The notes under the pieces: generated by a model
Seen by the model: only the letters and a program-made list of their open reading frames with translations
Database searches by the model: none
What the model was told of the DNA's origin: nothing
Origin: COE1 sp949066965
Lineage (GTDB): Bacteria; Bacillota; Clostridia; Lachnospirales; Lachnospiraceae
Direction of reading: 5' to 3'
Assembly (NCBI GenBank): GCA_949066965.1
Contig: CARTDA010000015.1
Location: forward strand, 12,835-76,834
DNA length: 64,000 nt
Made by a program: the position numbers and the translations under genes
Shown here: positions 62,068 to 64,000 of the stretch, one piece after another
Numbering within the stretch: the stretch's first letter is position 1
How the letters are laid out: the number at the start of each line of letters is the position of its first letter

Positions 62068-63491
62068 TTCACAGAGCCTCCTTCTATACAGCATTCCTTA
62101 AGCATGGAGAGCGTGTCTTGATACCATTCCTCAAAGTGTTCGTCCGTGAGGAAATCATCTATCGGTGCGCCGGCTTCCACGGCTGCGCGGTCACTTGCCG
62201 CCAGCTCCGGCATCGTGCGTTCCAGTATCTCACGCGCCTGTGTGCCGCCTGCAAAGGCAGGGGACGTGTACATGACGTACCGGTTGTTCTCGTCGAGGGA
62301 GACGGAGAGTGTATCGCGCACGATGTCCGTTGTGGGGTGCTCGAGCAGATACCGGTCAATATTTTCGGGCTTAATTGCCTCGACGCCCACCGGCATATAT
62401 CCGCTGCTCACGGAAAAACGCAGGTTCTGTTCCATCTGTGTGAACCACTTTAAAAACAGGATGCTTGCAAGCTCTTCTGCCTCGGAGGATTTTGTGACAG
62501 CCATGCCGCCCCCCTGCTGTATCGCATAAGGCGCAGTGCGGTCAAAGTTGGGAAGCGGAAGCACCATGTATGTAATCGGGTAGGGAGCGTTGTCAGCGAT
62601 GGTCACTTCCGTCGGGAAGAACACGGCGCTTGACGAGGAACAGACAAGGGCGATGATTTCGCCGAGCTTTACATCGTCGCTGCGGTAGTTTCCTACGTGC
62701 TTATAATATCCTTTTACATAGGGAACATAGAAACTGTCCCATATCTGGCGCATGGTTTCCCTGTCAAAGTCAATCGTGACACTGCCGCCAGCTGTCTGAA
62801 AAACCTCATGTCCGAGCTGTGAGCTTGCGGTAATCAGATAATTTGCAAAAGCATCCCTGCCAAAAAATGCCCTGCCGCCTGACCAGTCGTAATATGCCTC
62901 TGCCGTGCTGGCAAGCCCTTCCCATGTCGACAAATCCTCCACGGCGGCGCCGGTGTCCGCGGCAAACCTGTCCCAGTCCGTCTTGTTGAGGATAAGTACT
63001 TCCGTGGATTTGGCAACCGGAAATATTTTCCAGATGTGATTTTTGCCGATATGGCCGGAATCCAGAAACAGTTTTACATAGGAAACTTTTTCGCCCTCCG
63101 TGAGATAGTCGTCAAAATCAACAAGGGGAACCAGCTCGTCAAGGGCAAGGGCGGTATCCGGGTAACATTGAAAAATATTGGGCATATCGCCAGCACCCAC
63201 CTTTTTGTTGGCAGCATCCCGCAAGGCGCCCTCAAGCCCGGCGATGGTGCTCATGCTCTCGGCGTGCACAATAATTCCGTTTTCCCTGCCGACCGTGTTG
63301 TTGAACTCGGCAGCCAGCTCGTCAAACGCGATGCCAAGCGAGCCGTTATAGTAATGCCATATCGTGATGTCCGTGGGATTTTTTGCGGATAAAACACTGG
63401 TTTCCCGCCTGTCGCATGCCGTCAGCAAGAAGGCAGCGGAAAAAAAGATACCGAGCAGCCTTCCACATTTTTTTCGTATCCCCGATTTCAT
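62064..63491 (-). CDS. Extracellular solute-binding lipoprotein (family 1 type)
   Basis: 475 residues. A lipobox LLTAC near residue 26 marks it as a lipoprotein. The mature part has the features of carbohydrate ABC-transporter binding proteins (ITIWHYYNGSLGIAFDELAAEFN, ILNKTDWDRFAADTG, ASILFLKWFTQMEQNLRFSVSSGYMPV). No permease or ATPase gene is near. Its ribosome site is AGGAGGGAG. It is translationally coupled to the Cache-GGDEF-EAL gene, so it probably delivers a ligand to that sensor rather than to a transporter. Confidence 0.85.
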   Translation of the reverse strand: MKSGIRKKCGRLLGIFFSAAFLLTACDRRETSVLSAKNPTDITIWHYYNGSLGIAFDELAAEFNNTVGRENGIIVHAESMSTIAGLEGALRDAANKKVGAGDMPNIFQCYPDTALALDELVPLVDFDDYLTEGEKVSYVKLFLDSGHIGKNHIWKIFPVAKSTEVLILNKTDWDRFAADTGAAVEDLSTWEGLASTAEAYYDWSGGRAFFGRDAFANYLITASSQLGHEVFQTAGGSVTIDFDRETMRQIWDSFYVPYVKGYYKHVGNYRSDDVKLGEIIALVCSSSSAVFFPTEVTIADNAPYPITYMVLPLPNFDRTAPYAIQQGGGMAVTKSSEAEELASILFLKWFTQMEQNLRFSVSSGYMPVGVEAIKPENIDRYLLEHPTTDIVRDTLSVSLDENNRYVMYTSPAFAGGTQAREILERTMPELAASDRAAVEAGAPIDDFLTDEHFEEWYQDTLSMLKECCIEGGSVK

Positions 63492-63595
63492 GGCTCTCCC
63501 TCCTCTGCTGTATGGTCAGTCTTATAATCTTCCCATATAAAATCAAGGCGTAAGCTATATAATAGACTTGCGCCCTGACATTGATTACTATTTAA

Positions 63596-63787
63596 TTATT
63601 CCTTGATTTCGTCAATTTCTGTCAGGTTCACGCCGGAAACATTTAATAATGCCTTTAAAGTCTGATACTCTTTCTTTAATTTTGCATATGTTTCAGTGGC
63701 ATTTTCTTTTTTTGCTGACAACATATACTCCTGAATCTTTCTGAAATCATCGAGCGCCTGCTTTGTCACTTCAATACCAGATGGCAC
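63596..63787 (-). CDS. Small repeated protein family, copy 3
   Basis: 63 residues from a GTG with an excellent AGGAGGTGAT ribosome site. It is closest to copy 1 and keeps the KKENATETYAKLK, LKALLN and GVNLTEIDEIKE segments. It lies upstream of the solute-binding gene on the same strand, with a weak hairpin (GGCG...CGCC) between them as a possible terminator. It has its own promoter and hairpin leader. Confidence 0.7.
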   Translation of the reverse strand: MPSGIEVTKQALDDFRKIQEYMLSAKKENATETYAKLKKEYQTLKALLNVSGVNLTEIDEIKE

Positions 63788-63839
63788 ATAATCACCTCCT
63801 AGGTCATACTTCGTTGAACTTTTTAACTACATTAATACC

Positions 63840-63890
63840 ATAATTGCTTCGCAATTATAGTAAGATCATGCCCATTCGGGCGAGTATAAT
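63840..63890. repeat. Hairpin leader of small-family copy 3
   Basis: ATAATTGC/GCAATTAT with a 3-base loop (63840-63858) overlaps a second structure with flanks ATTATAGT (63854-63861) and AGTATAAT (63883-63890) and a GCCC/GGGC stem at its centre. The AGTATAA flank recalls the hairpin repeats at 16887 and 50276. Confidence 0.45.
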
Positions 63891-63900
63891 ATTTGATGAT

Positions 63901-63929
63901 ATTATATCATAATCAGTGGATAAAGTCTA
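63901..63929 (-). promoter_or_regulatory. Promoter of small-family copy 3
   Basis: On the minus strand TAGACT (63924-63929) and TATAAT (63901-63906), 17 bases apart. The remaining bases to 64000 hold only a GGGGG/CCCCC pair (63964-63987) and no gene. Confidence 0.5.
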
Positions 63930-64000
63930 TTATATATTGCGCTTTGATAGTGTAACTTTACTTGGGGGATGCAATGGACAGCCCCCCTCTTATATCAGCA

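Overview
The window looks like chromosome of a Gram-positive anaerobe of the class Clostridia, most probably Lachnospiraceae. The support is the gene set (BceRS-BceAB-type module, MutS2, YhaM-type exonuclease, TRAM-containing RlmD, many two-component systems, Cache/GGDEF/EAL proteins), strong Shine-Dalgarno sites and sigma-A promoters with 17-18 base spacing. Species cannot be fixed from the sequence alone.

Layout. 1-4.3 kb: a carbohydrate-binding lipoprotein with its own response regulator and kinase, then a convergent XRE repressor. 4.4-12.1 kb: a surface-glycan operon behind a promoter set in nested inverted repeats (Wzm/Wzt-type exporter, GlfT2-like galactofuranosyltransferase, ferredoxin/FrhB/pyruvyltransferase fusion, polytopic membrane protein). 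12.1-16.8 kb, minus strand: mutS2 and a PhoPR-like pair. 16.8-21.0 kb: an HtrA-like membrane protein that lacks the catalytic His, YhaM and RlmD. 21.1-about 35.3 kb: an AT-richer accessory island starting next to the rlmD 3' end. It carries ParB, TnpV, ParM and ParR-like genes, a 158-base foldback, a type I restriction locus broken by at least four internal deletions (with intact HEPN-like and PDDEXK cargo genes), a radical SAM gene, a TfoX-like gene and a decayed ABC permease.

35.6-48.1 kb returns to core-like sequence: alpha/beta hydrolase, a fabH fragment, a chemotaxis receptor, a large hybrid histidine kinase, a NagZ-type GH3 enzyme, RtcB with a small HTH gene, a bile-salt-hydrolase-family remnant, a lone receiver, and an SPFH/RHH/YbjQ operon. 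48.1-59.0 kb is a cell-envelope stress and remodelling block: BceRS-like pair, BceAB-like transporter, two secreted proteins, a second two-component pair and an amidase-deacetylase fusion. The fusion is preceded by four tandem 11-base repeats that look like response-regulator sites. 59.1-63.5 kb, minus strand: a solute-binding lipoprotein translationally coupled to a Cache-PAS-GGDEF-EAL protein, with no permease genes.

A short (63-67 residue) uncharacterised protein family occurs three times, always on the minus strand, each copy with its own promoter; two copies have a hairpin leader. The dominant theme is envelope sensing: five complete two-component pairs plus a hybrid kinase, a chemoreceptor and a c-di-GMP protein in 64 kb.
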